This document shows, one piece after another, positions 1 through 11,675 of a DNA stretch of 64,000 nt; the first letter of the stretch is position 1, and each line of letters begins with the position of its first letter. The DNA is from Syncephalis fuscata (taxonomy: Eukaryota; Zoopagomycota; Zoopagomycetes; Zoopagales; Piptocephalidaceae): contig JAHLTZ010000023.1 in NCBI GenBank assembly GCA_025786725.1, positions 62,001-126,000 on the forward strand, in the 5' to 3' direction. A program made the position numbers and the translations under genes. The notes under the pieces were generated by a model. The model had not been told where the DNA came from and did no database searches. It was given only the letters and a program-made list of their open reading frames with translations.

Positions 1-185
1 GTGCCATGTTTGTAACACTGCCTAAAACACCGGATCAGAACAATAAACAAGATAGGGAAACAACTTTGAATTGAGAAAGTAAAGAACGGCGAAACCAAAG
101 TAAGAAAATATAAGAAACATTTTGCCACCAATAATAACACGAATTTATTATTAATATACTATTAGTCGGCCTAGTAGTATAGTGA

Positions 186-2260
186 TTATACATTAGTAAT
201 CGTATAGCCATTTTGAGACACGCTATCCTCGCTGTTGGCGCCATTTAAATGCAGCTCCCTTTGATGGAATTGGCGTAATGAGGCCCGATGGCCAATTGAA
301 ACCAGAGTGATGCCCAGTTTTATAGCACGGCCATAAAGAATACCTTCAGCCTTTTCGTCGATGGCACTTGTGGCCTCATCCAACACCGCAAAGTCAGGTC
401 GTCTGTACAAAAGACGGGCAAATGCCAAACGCTGTGCCTCACCTGGTGATAGAATACGCGACCACTCCGTGCCATAATCAGTGTCTGGCGAATCTATCTT
501 AATAAGCAAATAGTCAATTCCGGCTGCAGTTAATGCCTCATTCAGTGCCTCATCCGACACTGTGGATGCATCCTCAGGATAGGCAATTTGATTACGGAGA
601 GAACCAATGGCCAAATAAGGCGACTGCGGCAACAGTTGTATTTGGCCACGATGGAGTTGACCATAGAATGAACATTCACCGGAAGCAGCAGTCCACAGAC
701 CACATAACACACGCAGTACTGAGGTTTTACCGGAGCCATTAGGACCAGTAACCAGCCAGTTTTCACCAAGCGCAACCTTTAGGTTTAGATTGTCGACAAG
801 TAACTGACCGGTAGGTGAGCGAATGGCAACATTGTTAAATAAAATGCCACCATCTTTTTGGTTCGGCAAATTGTCCTTTTCATTCTTTTCTCCACTAGAA
901 ATTAACTGATTATCGTCGATATGAATATCTTGTATATCTACATCATGATTATTCTCGTCTTGCATATCAATCGCCTCCAACATCTGGCCAATACGATTGG
1001 TGAAACCGGCCAATTCGGCAAACTTAACTGCTTGTTCCACGATAGTTGTAAACTGAAAAATAAGATACATAGACATAAACGAATGTCGACTAATTAGTGC
1101 AGTAAGTTCCTCTGGCGACAAGTCGTCATATTTGCCGTTATAAATAGGAATGGCGATAATGAGATAAGAAACAATAGAGCCAAAGTAAGAGCTAAAATTG
1201 TTGACTAGAGTTAGCGGTAGTTCCCAAAATACAACTTTCTCTTGACGTTGAATTAGTGCATCCAATGCACTATTGGCAATCTCTTGTTCTTTCTTTTCGC
1301 CCTTTAACATGGCAATTGATTCGTTTTCCGTTCTAAGACGAACATGCAAAAAACTGTCAAAATATAATCAGTTAAGTATAAACTATACGATTAATTGATG
1401 GCATATTATTTCATACCGAAAAAGACCTTCGTGACGTTCCTTCATAAATACGGCCTTAGTTACCGGCGACATGACAAAACGACTGAATATTGAGAATAGA
1501 ACAAAGTAAGTAAGCGATAATACCGGGCCCAATAGCCAGACACCTCCCATGTCTTGACCGTATAATAAATAATGATGAACGGTGAAACAACGATGGCTTG
1601 GAATACTTGACGAGATGTGCTGGCAAACTTGTCAACATCTTGGGCAATACGTTGATCAGTGTTATCGATGTCACTGTTAGAGACAATTGGATAAAAGATG
1701 TTTGGTCGAAGAAAACGCTCATGAAGATGATGAGTCAGCGCATTACGCAGACAGTACTCGAATATGCCGGCAATAAGGTTAACTAGACTTTTACCCTAAC
1801 AATTAGTGTATTAATAATTGTAGAAAAATTATAGTATAGTGTGTTGTAGTGTGTGCAACTTACGATAGTGGCCGCGATAATAAAGCCTATTGATTTGCCC
1901 AAGACCTTGTTGAATTGTTGAGTGTCTTTCACCAAAAGAACGCCAAAGAACTGCGATGGAACGTTGCCGACATAATAAACGGCTACTTCATTCGCACCAG
2001 CAATTACGAGAAGAAATAGATACCAGTAGAACGCGTAACTATGATCGTTAGGATTAAAGGTAATACGGATAATGCGAAAGAGACGTTGTAAAAACAATAA
2101 ATTAAAACCATGTGGCTGCTGCAACGCTTGCTCTTCCAGCTTGGTGGCCGAAGCAATCGGCTTAGCACTAAAGAAATGTTAGAAAAGCCTGTTAATACCA
2201 ATACAGGTCAATATGACAAGTCAATACTTACGGTAATAGTTGTTGCTTTTCCAAAATCAT
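186..2260 (-). CDS. ABCD4-like half ABC transporter
   Basis: This is a half-size ABC transporter of subfamily D. Four exons read on the minus strand: 2232-2260, 1864-2167, 1417-1795 and 186-1353, about 626 residues. The N-terminal half has the subfamily D membrane domain, including a DQRIAQDV stretch and an HVRLRTENESIA segment. The nucleotide-binding domain shows Walker A (GPNGSGKTS), the signature LSPGEAQRLAFAR, Walker B ending in LDEATSA, and a switch-like SIGHR. The LSPGE signature and the SIGHR ending resemble ABCD4 more than peroxisomal ABCD1-3. ABCD4 proteins act in lysosomal cobalamin export, but transport in this fungus is unproven. The reading frame breaks by one base near 1558-1561; one extra base in a G run would restore a length that is an exact multiple of three. 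I regard that as a likely sequence error. Confidence 0.85.
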
Positions 2261-3435
2261 ATCCACGCTGATAGCAAAGTAGTTAACACAAATAAAAACG
2301 TAATTGTACCACTGCTATTACTGTTACGGCTACGACAAGAAACGGCTATGGCCAAGCGAAATGACTCAGCGCGCTTCTTATCAAGCTAGCTTCAAAGGCA
2401 TAAAAATCAGATACTAAAATAAAAAAGCAGAAATGCCGAGCACGGGTCGTTAAAACCTCAACATAAATGGGCTGTTGCACATTTTCATTTGAGAAACCAA
2501 ACGCCGACCATAGGCGTGTATAATATACGGGTTATTGGTAGGCTGTTGACAATTATCGCCTTATTGATACCTTCATTTCTGCATGCATATTCACACCATT
2601 TGTGAAACACCGAAAACTTGCAGAATTTATTCGTAGTAACTGTCTACCTGACTAAAGAATAGACGCCACTTACTTTTACTGCTATTTTAAGATTGATACA
2701 GCTTTTGTCCTTTTATCAATATACAAAAGATAGAATTGCTATCTACGAGGTTATTAATAATGTAAATGCTAAAAACAATAGCTCTTAACAAAAGCATGAT
2801 TTAAAATAATCATTTTATTTTATTCAGCTAATAGTAATACGTTTATAATTAATTGCTAGATGATTAAAACAAGGATGCTAAATATTAGTCATGTTATATG
2901 AATGATATTTAAAAGTCACGTAATACATCTATTCTACTTGCTTATTGTGTTAGCATAGTGCAGTTTTTAAATTTAATGTTATGTATATATTCTATATTGT
3001 ATATTGCACATTGTAATAGAAATACATCCATTAACAAACAGTTATACAATTATCTAGATAAATATCAACTATTCCGTGTAGACTATTATGCAACACGCTA
3101 TTTATTTAATTTTATCTGTTTGTAAGCATGGCCTTAATGTAAAGATGAAAATCCATTTAAAACTATTGATTTGATATCAGCAAATCATCATCAGATCACA
3201 TCTCGATTGAATTAGTGAAACAATACATTTAAAGCACACGCCACTCATCACTATTTAATTATGAGTAGTCAATTGAATAAGACATGTTGGCTGTTTCTTT
3301 TCTCACTTGTCAAACGAATAGTTCTCATCGTGCTGTTTCTATCTATCTGTCTATCTGTCTATCTATCTATCTATCTGTCTATTCTTCCATCTTGTTGCCT
3401 ATTAATCTTTTTTGATAATAGTTATTGCTGGAAAT
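2261..3435. other. intergenic, divergent promoters, CTAT microsatellite
   Basis: This AT-rich stretch lies between the divergently transcribed ABCD4-like gene and TRP5, so it should hold both promoters. I see no convincing ORF. A CTAT/CTGT tetranucleotide repeat runs at about 3339-3382. An ATG at 3261 opens an 88-codon frame, but it reads through the repeat and does not match the TRP5 N terminus. Confidence 0.6.
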
Positions 3436-6207
3436 ATGTCGAAAGTATTGGTAGATACATTTGCTCGTTGCAAGCAAGAAAGCACGTAGCGCAACCATAC
3501 ACAACCCATCACTCATTGCTAACTTGACTCATTCCAATAGAGCGACCGGCATTTGTCACATTCGTTACAGCCGGTTATCCCACGCTAGACGATACTATCG
3601 ATGTTCTATTCGGTTTGGAGAAAGGTGGTGCTGATATTATTGAACTTGGCACGTAATCCCATTTAATAATTATCATAAACACGTATTAACACAGCCCATT
3701 ATACTAGGCATACCATTTAGCGATCCTATGGCCGATGGACCTACAATCCAAGCATCAAACGATGTAAGTTAGCCAATATAGGTATGTGTGGATACAGGTT
3801 TGTTGACTGCAATACTAGGTCGCTTTAATGCAAGGCGTCGATGTAGCCCGCTGTCTTAGCATAGTTCGTGAGGCACGTCAACGTGGATTAAAGGTGCCTG
3901 TCCTATTCATGGGCTACTACAATCCAATCCTCACCTATGGAGAAGCACGCTTTATTGAGGAAAGTGCCAATGCTGGTGCTAATGGATTTATTGTTGTGGA
4001 TTTACCACCCGAGGAATCTCATCATTTCCGCCAGGAAGCTCAAAAGTTCAAGTAAGCTACCATGTACTATTTGTAGTTATTATTTTGTTGTAGCTATTAT
4101 TTACACATTGCTTTATAGTCTTTCATTTGTCCCATTATTAGCGCCCAATACAGATAATGAACGTATTCGTCAATTGACTGCAGTAGGCGATAGTTTCATT
4201 TATGTCGTATCAAAGATGGGTGTTACTGGACAGACAGCTAAAGTGAACTCACTTTTACCCGATCTTATTGCTCGTGTTCGTCAATACACACATCTGCCAT
4301 TGGCTATTGGATTTGGCGTGACCACTCGCGCTCATTTTGATGAAGTGGGTCAACTTGGTGATGGAGTAGTCATTGGCAGTCAGTTTATGAGTGTGCTTGG
4401 CAAAGCAGGTTAGTACTAATAAGTGGTAGTTATTTAGAAAAAAGTATATTTATATAATATTATTTATAGAATCCGGCCAACGAGGTGAAGCAGTTAGAGC
4501 ATATGCCGCAGAAGTATGTGGTTTAGCCGACCGTGGTCAATCACCAAGTGTCGATGGCCATTCATCTACAGCAACTGAGGCAGCTACTGCTGGTGACTCT
4601 AATGCCACAGATGCCAATGTTATTGTAAGTTATTAGTTTATTAGTAATTGGTATTCGATTAATCTAAATGGTATTATATATAAATACATCTATAGAATAA
4701 GAACGACTTTGCTCGATTTGGCCAATTTGGTGGTCGTTATATTCCAGAAGTGTTAATGAACTGTCATGCAGAACTGTCAAAGGTAAGTTGGTATTACAAT
4801 AAATGATCTATTTGTTTACAAGTAATTTATAGGCATTTGATGAAGCACTTCATGACCCATCGTTCATAGAAGAGTTCCATAGCCATTTTTCCTACATGGG
4901 TCGTGAAAGTTCATTCCACAAGGCGGCTCGTCTGACAGAATATGCCGGTGGTGCCAGTATCTGGCTTAAGCGCGAAGATCTTAACCATACTGGATCGCAT
5001 AAGATCAATAATGCTATTGGTCAAGTATGTAACGTTGTGTAAAAGATTACATTTTTAATAGTTTAATAATTTATATAACTGTTATTAGATTTTGATTGCT
5101 AAACGTCTTGGTAAAAAGCGTATTATTGCCGAAACAGGTGCGGGTCAACATGGTGTGGCCACAGCTACAGTATGTGCTAAATTCGGTCTTGAATGTGTTG
5201 TCTACATGGGTGCCGAGGATGTTCGTCGACAGGCATTGAATGTATTCCGTATGCGACTATTAGGTGCCACAGTTGTTCCTGTTCATTCTGGTAATTAATT
5301 AATTTATATTATATATTAAAAGTATTGACTAATTAATTAATTAATTAATAGGTAGTAAAACGCTGAAGGATGCTGTCAATGAAGCTATGCGCGACTGGGT
5401 GACCAATGTAACAACGACCCATTACCTTATTGGGTCGGCTATCGGACCGGATCCATTCCCTCGAATGGTACGCGAGTTCCAATCGGTTATTGGCCGTGAA
5501 GCACGACGACAAATGTTAGAGGCAACTGGCAAACTGCCTGACTATCTAGTGGCATGTGTTGGTGCCGGCAGCAATGCTATTGGTCTATTCCATCCATTTA
5601 TCAACGATACAAACGTACGTATGCTTGGTGTAGAAGCGGCTGGTGAAGGTACCGATACGCCATTGCATGCAGCAACTTTGTCAGCCGGTACTCCTGGTGT
5701 ATTCCATGGTGCTCGTACCTATATACTACAGAATGCCGATGGACAGATCTTACCGGCCCATAGCGTTAGTGCAGTAAGTAGTCAACAGTAAACTGGCACG
5801 TTATTTGCTATTTATTTAGTTTTAATGGTATAGGGACTCGACTATCCAGCTGTAGGACCGGAACACGCTTGGTTAAAGGATTCAGGCCGAGCTCAATACA
5901 CGTCGGCCACTGATACACAGGCACTACAAGGCTTTAAATGGATGACAGAACTTGAAGGTAAAGATAAACTAATAATAATAATGATAATAATAATAATAAT
6001 AACTTAAAATATACATTTATAGGTATTATTCCAGCACTTGAAACTTCACATGCCATTCATGCTTGCGTTGAATTGGCTCGTACATTGTCAAAGGACCAGA
6101 ATATCATTCTTTGTGTCAGTGGTCGTGGTGACAAAGACACAAATACTGTCGCTGAGGTGCTGCCCAAGTTGGGACCAGCACTCAACTGGGACCTTCGTTT
6201 TGAGTAA
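3436..6207 (+). CDS. TRP5: tryptophan synthase, fused alpha-beta
   Basis: This bifunctional enzyme catalyses the last two steps of tryptophan synthesis in the cytosol: indole release from indole-3-glycerol phosphate (alpha), then condensation with serine using PLP (beta). I read twelve exons. The start at 3436 gives an N terminus that aligns in length with yeast TRP5. The alpha half shows [20 protein letters not shown] and [12 protein letters not shown] linker rich in Ser, Thr and Ala follows at about 4540-4700. The beta half shows [17 protein letters not shown], which includes the PLP lysine, and [27 protein letters not shown], the glycine-rich GAGSN and SGRGDKD. All phases fit only if introns 1 (3482-3540) and 2 (3649-3707) use GC donors (GCACGTA); the other nine internal introns checked are GT-AG. 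No frame break was found. Confidence 0.95.
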
Positions 6208-6407
6208 ACAAACAAGTAGGAAAACCTTGTGTTAAACATTTGTGCGTATATGTGTGCAATGACATAAGAAAAGAAATCGATATTAATAGCTTCTTATTAA
6301 ACTCGCTCGTTTTCTGATTATATAGTTATCGTTTATTTATATCATATTATGTGTGTAAAGTGTGTATTATATTTGCATTAACAAGTTGAATTGTTTAAAA
6401 GTACGCT

Positions 6408-8157
6408 TTATAATTTGACAGCTGTTTGTTCCATCATTTCGGAAATATCCCGAATTCGACGTGAACGGCGCTGGTTAAGTCGTTGTCGTTTGTACAATAG
6501 ATGGATCATATCCTAGAATCAATCAAATTAACTATAGTTTATACAAATGCTATCATAATTTACTCTCTTTCTTACCTTCACTACAACAAATAAACAGCCA
6601 CCTAAAATACTACGATTAAATGGATCTCGTACCATTGATCGAACGTAGCCTACACGGCCTAGCATGCTGTTATTGGTAATATAGTAGTAAGCATCGCAGT
6701 TAAACTAGTTATGGCCATGTTACTCATTTCTTACCTTCCACAAAATGAAGCAATAGCTAAATAGTTGTTATTGGTATTAAGTACAATTATATTACTATTG
6801 TCTCTATGACTGCTTACCAGGAAATAAAAGTGCACCAATAACTGTACGCATTACATCGTGCATCACATCAATAAATACTAAATCTTCCATAAAATCATCG
6901 TTAACTTGTTCAGGCTGTCGTGGATCTGCTTGTTGCTGTTGGTGCTGTGTATTGTTAGTCGTACCATCCTGCGATGGTGTATTTAATGGATTATCTTCAT
7001 CATCGGCTGCATCAGTAATTCGCGTTTCATATTGTGGTGATAGCTGTAGATCCCAGCGGCGTTCCATTGAACCAAACGCCAATCTATAAAGGCCATTATA
7101 AGCCATTCTAATTATACAAGTTAAAACATGATTACGTCAAACTGATTAACACTAACCGAACCCAAGGCAGTAAGATGATCGTCATAGCCGGTGTAGGGGC
7201 CATACAACACGGAAGTTTGGCCCATTAATAATGGATAGAGGAATAACGGGCAAAACCGCATCCAAATAATTTGTACGTGAAAGTATTAATCCAATTGGAA
7301 TCATTGGTAGGCCAATCTAAATATTAGATATACAATCATTATGTATATAACAGCGTATATATAGGTATACAATCACAAATATAAGATTAAACATATTTTG
7401 TTATAGTAATCCTATAATTACCCAAACACGCCAGCCCCATGGATTAGGTCCACCTAGTAATCGTTCTCCATATTCAGTACCACAAAGTGTCAATACCGCA
7501 TAAGCTCTAATGATGATTGTACCATTAACATAGATAGTTACAAAGAATACAAATAATTACCCAAAAGTAGTGCAGGTGACAAGAAGACAGCAGCCAAGTC
7601 CAATACCGCAAATAAATGGTATTGTTGAACGAATAACTGTATCACATCGTGACATTATTTCCAATAAAAATGATCTTGACTCAACTAGTTGATAGACAGC
7701 CTTGCACTGTGGACAGTGTACCTAGATTAAATGTTAGCATGTCTACTTAGTTTGCATATATATATAGCAGTAATGACTACAGATATTACGTTACCTTTTT
7801 AAATGGAATATCTTTTTGATTCTCGGTAATCCAGCGTAGTAAACATGATTCGTGGCTCACTAGCGAGCAACTACATGCTTTTACCCAACGGTCTCTCGAT
7901 GTATCATTACGCGATTGCGTTGTTGCAGTATTCGATATATCCATATCTGCTTGCTCTTCCTCGCCAAAACAAATCCAACATTTGCGCTGCTCACCCTCTA
8001 CCGTGGCTGTTGACGCTCTTCTACTCTGTGTTGCCGACAAGGGTGGCTGTGGTTGTTGTTGCTGCTCATTCTGTCCCCTATCTGTTCTACTTGTTGTTGC
8101 TGGCACTATTCGTGCCCGATGGCGTTCCATGAACTGTTGAAAACGCGCGGACGCCAT
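6408..8157 (-). CDS. MARCH5-like RING-CH E3 ubiquitin ligase
   Basis: Multi-exon minus-strand gene encoding an N-terminal RING-CH (RINGv) zinc finger followed by hydrophobic segments. Ligands are visible as CWIC, then CSC, HESCLLRW and HCPQC. A later segment resembling MARCH5 contains RSILGG followed by a hydrophobic stretch. In animals MARCH5 is an E3 ligase of the mitochondrial outer membrane that controls fission and fusion factors; the same role here is inferred. Exons: 7795-8157, 7561-7721, 7422-7506, 7157 to about 7319, 6818-7107, a 22-nt microexon 6735-6756, 6576-6666 and 6408-6512. A Gln-rich, acidic insert lies in the 6818-7107 exon. The frame breaks by one base at the G4 run 7196-7199. 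An in-frame ATG at 8169 would add four residues. Confidence 0.8.
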
Positions 8158-8169
8158 CACTAATACCAA

Positions 8170-9125
8170 TAAATACGTAGAGTCAAAGACGCTAAAAGTT
8201 TCGCCCGTTCAAGATTTGTCTGCTTTTGATAGTCTAGTCTTTTGCGCAAAGCACTAGAGCGCAATGAACAAATGATTCTTAATAAATGATTAACTAAATT
8301 GAAGATGAGAAGCCTTGAAGCGCAATTGGTTGAGAGGAGAGGGATTTGTTTATAAGTTCGATCCTTTTTATTGCGACTTATTGCTTTATTGATAATATTT
8401 CTATGATGGTACCTATCGGTTGGGGTAGATTGTCTTATATTTTTATTTAGTATTGTTGTTTATTCTATGATTATCGACCACGTACTATTAATAAATTTGA
8501 CTGTTTATTGTTAACTGCATTTGTTATCAGCTTGATTCATTTGCCTATTGCTCTTAGTCGTATATTACATGATTTTATCGCCATTCCTCGTGGTTTTTTA
8601 TTAATTCGTCGTGCTATATACTAGTATACATTTTACTAAGCCCTCTATATTAGTAAAAGTCGCGTTTTTATTGTTAATTAAATTGTTTGTCTATTTCATT
8701 ATTACCATTATAATTTATTATAGGTACACGCACCAAAAGTGCCAATAGTCTAATATAATCATACTAAATAAACTGTAGAATTAAGATATGATGCTGATAT
8801 TAAATGCAAATACATCTTCACTAATCTAGGAATTTATTGCAACACATCACTACAACTCTAAGAGCTATAATGATTTTCATAATGTATCATTTCAATGGCT
8901 AAATTTTTATTTTATTGAGTATGACGATTTAAGTAGTACAGCGCATTTTTAAAAGTTTTGATATGAATACTTTGCAAGTTGCCGGATAGACTTATTCCGA
9001 TGCATTGCTCCCTATTTAATTACTTTTTTGCAACATTGTCTATATAATTTCAGTGTAGTACAAGCATAATTGTTACAGCTACAAAGGCCAAAATACGAGT
9101 TGTATAGATGCATTTAAATAAAGAA
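8170..9125. other. intergenic, AT-rich, nothing recognised
   Basis: I see no ORF, tRNA or simple repeat of note. At about 9091-9125 the sequence is weakly similar, in inverted orientation, to about 13616-13660, which flanks the opposite arm of the palindrome. Confidence 0.5.
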
Positions 9126-11069
9126 CAAAATTAAAGGCTGGACTGGGTATTCAAAGGCCAAGCTGCATGGATGTATATAAACATCAATATTCCCAAATGA
9201 CCTATGCCATTCAATTAAACATCTAGCATTTTCATAGCATTAATACGCATTTTATTCATTACCATGCATCGTTTGAGTTGTGCTCAATTATTTTTGTTTA
9301 TATCTTTTGGTTATTTGCGCTTTTATATAGTGCCAATGCAAAAATAACCATCTTAAAGGGCAATGTTACCCAAAGCACATATCCTACTTCTGACTACTTC
9401 CTTCGCAGACAGCCATATTATCGATATAATGGCGTTGTGATTCCTTGGAGATTTCAACGTCCTAGGCTGGAAACCATTGCACTTTTGTATCAGTTAATAC
9501 ATCTGATCCAAATATCCAATTCATGGCCAAAATGTCATTGGAATATCCTGATTTTGCCATTGCTATAGACGGTATGATTTGTTTGGTGCTCAATGTACGA
9601 CAAAGCAACAGGTAAACAACCATATTACAGTGTATAACACATACTAATACCACTTTAGATGAACAAAGCAATCGACGATTTATCTCGGCAGTTATCAGAA
9701 GCCAAGCTTCCATTGATTCGATTTTGTTACTATTAGGTTATGTTGACCATTATATTGAGTGGCACCCCGATTATATTAAATATTTTACTGGTAACTTTTT
9801 GATGACATTGTTAAATCATCGTCAATGGTGGTTGCCACAGTTCCATTACTTCAAAATGACTTAGTAATGAAGATTGCTACGGTCAACATCTTAACTTTCG
9901 CTACATTGCTGAGGAAGGTCAGTCAGCACTAGTTATATATCAAGATGATTTAATTGCTAATTTTTTAATAGAACCTGGGCCAGATAATGATATTTTTATT
10001 TCAGATGGAATCCTTGCTTTTAGATGGATTTGTTTTGCTATGGTAGGAGGATATAACGCACCAAGTATAAATAACTATATCTGTTTTCTAGATTATTCTT
10101 ATGATGTTGTATGCATGCGGCCGAATAATAATGCTGATTAAGCTAAAAATGTTAAACTATGACATTCTTTTTGCAGTATTTTGCATTACAATTGTTTATT
10201 GTTGCTGTAAGTGATGTTAAATTAGATAAGCACCAATTACTTACGCTTTTACCAAAGCCGTATTATATCATCTGGTGAACCGGGTTGAATTGTTTAAATC
10301 TCAATGTAGCATTACCACTCTTGTTGCAATAACCATTTTTGATATGATACTTTTGCATTGGTAAGTAGTCATATGTTACAACTAGGCTATTATATATTCA
10401 TATATATATACATATTGACAGGTCAATTGTCGGAAACAGCTATTTTCCAAAAAAGCTGTTATAAGCTTTCGTTGCGTTGTAGCATTTGATTTTATAGTGA
10501 ATGCGTTTGCATATATATACACAATTATTTGTGTCCATTATATGCCATTTTTCAAAGAAAAGAAATATTTAAATGTTTTGGATGCGGCAAGGTATATTAA
10601 ACTTATATTACCTGTGCTTGATGTGCTTATTTTTGCAGGATTCAGTAAGTAGAATGTATATCTCTGTATTTCAATAGCTCATATTGTGGCCAAACAATAG
10701 CCATTTGGTTTTTATTATTGTCTCATAAACTAAGAAAGCATCCAAAAGGCCGTATACGTTTTACATATGTAAATACACATTAAACCTTAAGCTATTTAAC
10801 ACTAATAATGGAATATACATACTAGTTAGCAATATTCACCGCATTAGCACTATCCACCTATGTTATATATTTAGTTCAAAGTGCGATGCATTGGAAATAC
10901 AAGGCAACTTTAAAAAACAACTTACTGGCTATTATTGATGCGTTTTTTGATGTAGCATATACTATACGTGCTTTTATATTTTTAACAGCCATAGGCATAC
11001 GTTGGCCCAGAGTGGAGAAAAGCACAGGCGGACATACACCGTTCAATAAATAAACAACTATGGGTTGTG
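9126..11069 (+). repeat. left arm of large inverted repeat
   Basis: This segment is the reverse complement of 11676-13615, separated from it by a 606-bp unique spacer. It contains a complete seven-TM receptor-like gene plus about 140 bp of upstream sequence, and it stops about 16 bp after the stop codon. In the stretches I compared base by base, the arms differ by single-base gains or losses in short runs and not by substitutions. Similarity drops abruptly at both ends. Confidence 0.9.
9264..11053 (+). CDS. seven-TM receptor-like membrane protein, copy A
   Basis: I do not recognise the family. The start is the same ATG as in the opposite arm. The protein begins with a hydrophobic signal-peptide-like stretch, then an N-terminal region of about 280 residues with no domain I can name, and then about seven hydrophobic helices. 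A conserved EPGPDND motif sits just before the first helix. A basic tail ends at TAA 11051-11053. Introns interrupt it at about 9611-9660, 9920-9970, 10042-10091 and several later points. Compared with the other arm it lacks one base in the signal peptide (about 9304-9308) and one at 9461-9468; the other arm is intact at the first point. Both losses are in short homopolymers, so this may be an intact gene with sequence errors and not a pseudogene. Confidence 0.6.
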
Positions 11070-11675
11070 ATACATCTATAAATTAATTGACTTATGAATA
11101 TACAACTGTAAATAAAATAACTGTCAGTACTATGGCATACAACGCTTATAGCAATGGGTGTAGACTGTGTCAACATTAGATATGATATTTGAACAGAAAG
11201 TATTTCAATGACTTATGGCAATGTTGCCTAAGTTATTTGAAAACAATAAACTACGACAGTAATTTTTGTATAATATTGGGTTTAATGGCTAAATACTGTA
11301 TATTATTTATGTAATTAATGTTGAGAAAATTGGCTTATTAATCTATTCATAATACTAAGCTTACGTTTTTATTCTATTTTATTATAAAGCTGTATAAAAG
11401 CCAGTTTATATTGATTTGTGTGTAAATAGTCATGCAAATGAAGGAAAATATGGGTTTATTAATTAAATATTATACAAGAAAATGTCCTATATTGTGTTTT
11501 ATTGTTTTCAGATAACTAAAAAATTACACGGCATTAATATAGATTATTGAAACGTTATTGCTTCTATTTACATATCATGAACAATCTCGCTATGATTCAG
11601 GCTTATTGTTATAAGCATCAGATGGCACAACACCAACAGCTGCATCACTAAAATTCCTCTCATTCGTGGTTATGC
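11070..11675. other. unique spacer of the palindrome
   Basis: This 606-bp AT-rich stretch lies between the two arms, and the two convergent genes end on either side of it. It should therefore hold both transcription terminators. No ORF of interest was seen. Confidence 0.6.

Noticed and set aside
3261-3285. ATG at 3261 as TRP5 start (MSSQLNKT resembles the yeast N terminus)
   Set aside because: It would need a poor donor and a long intron through a microsatellite. The ATG at 3436 gives the right length and frame without an extra intron.
8325-8385. tRNA-like stretch with A-box- and B-box-like words
   Set aside because: No acceptor stem or T stem forms with normal pairing, so I do not call a tRNA.
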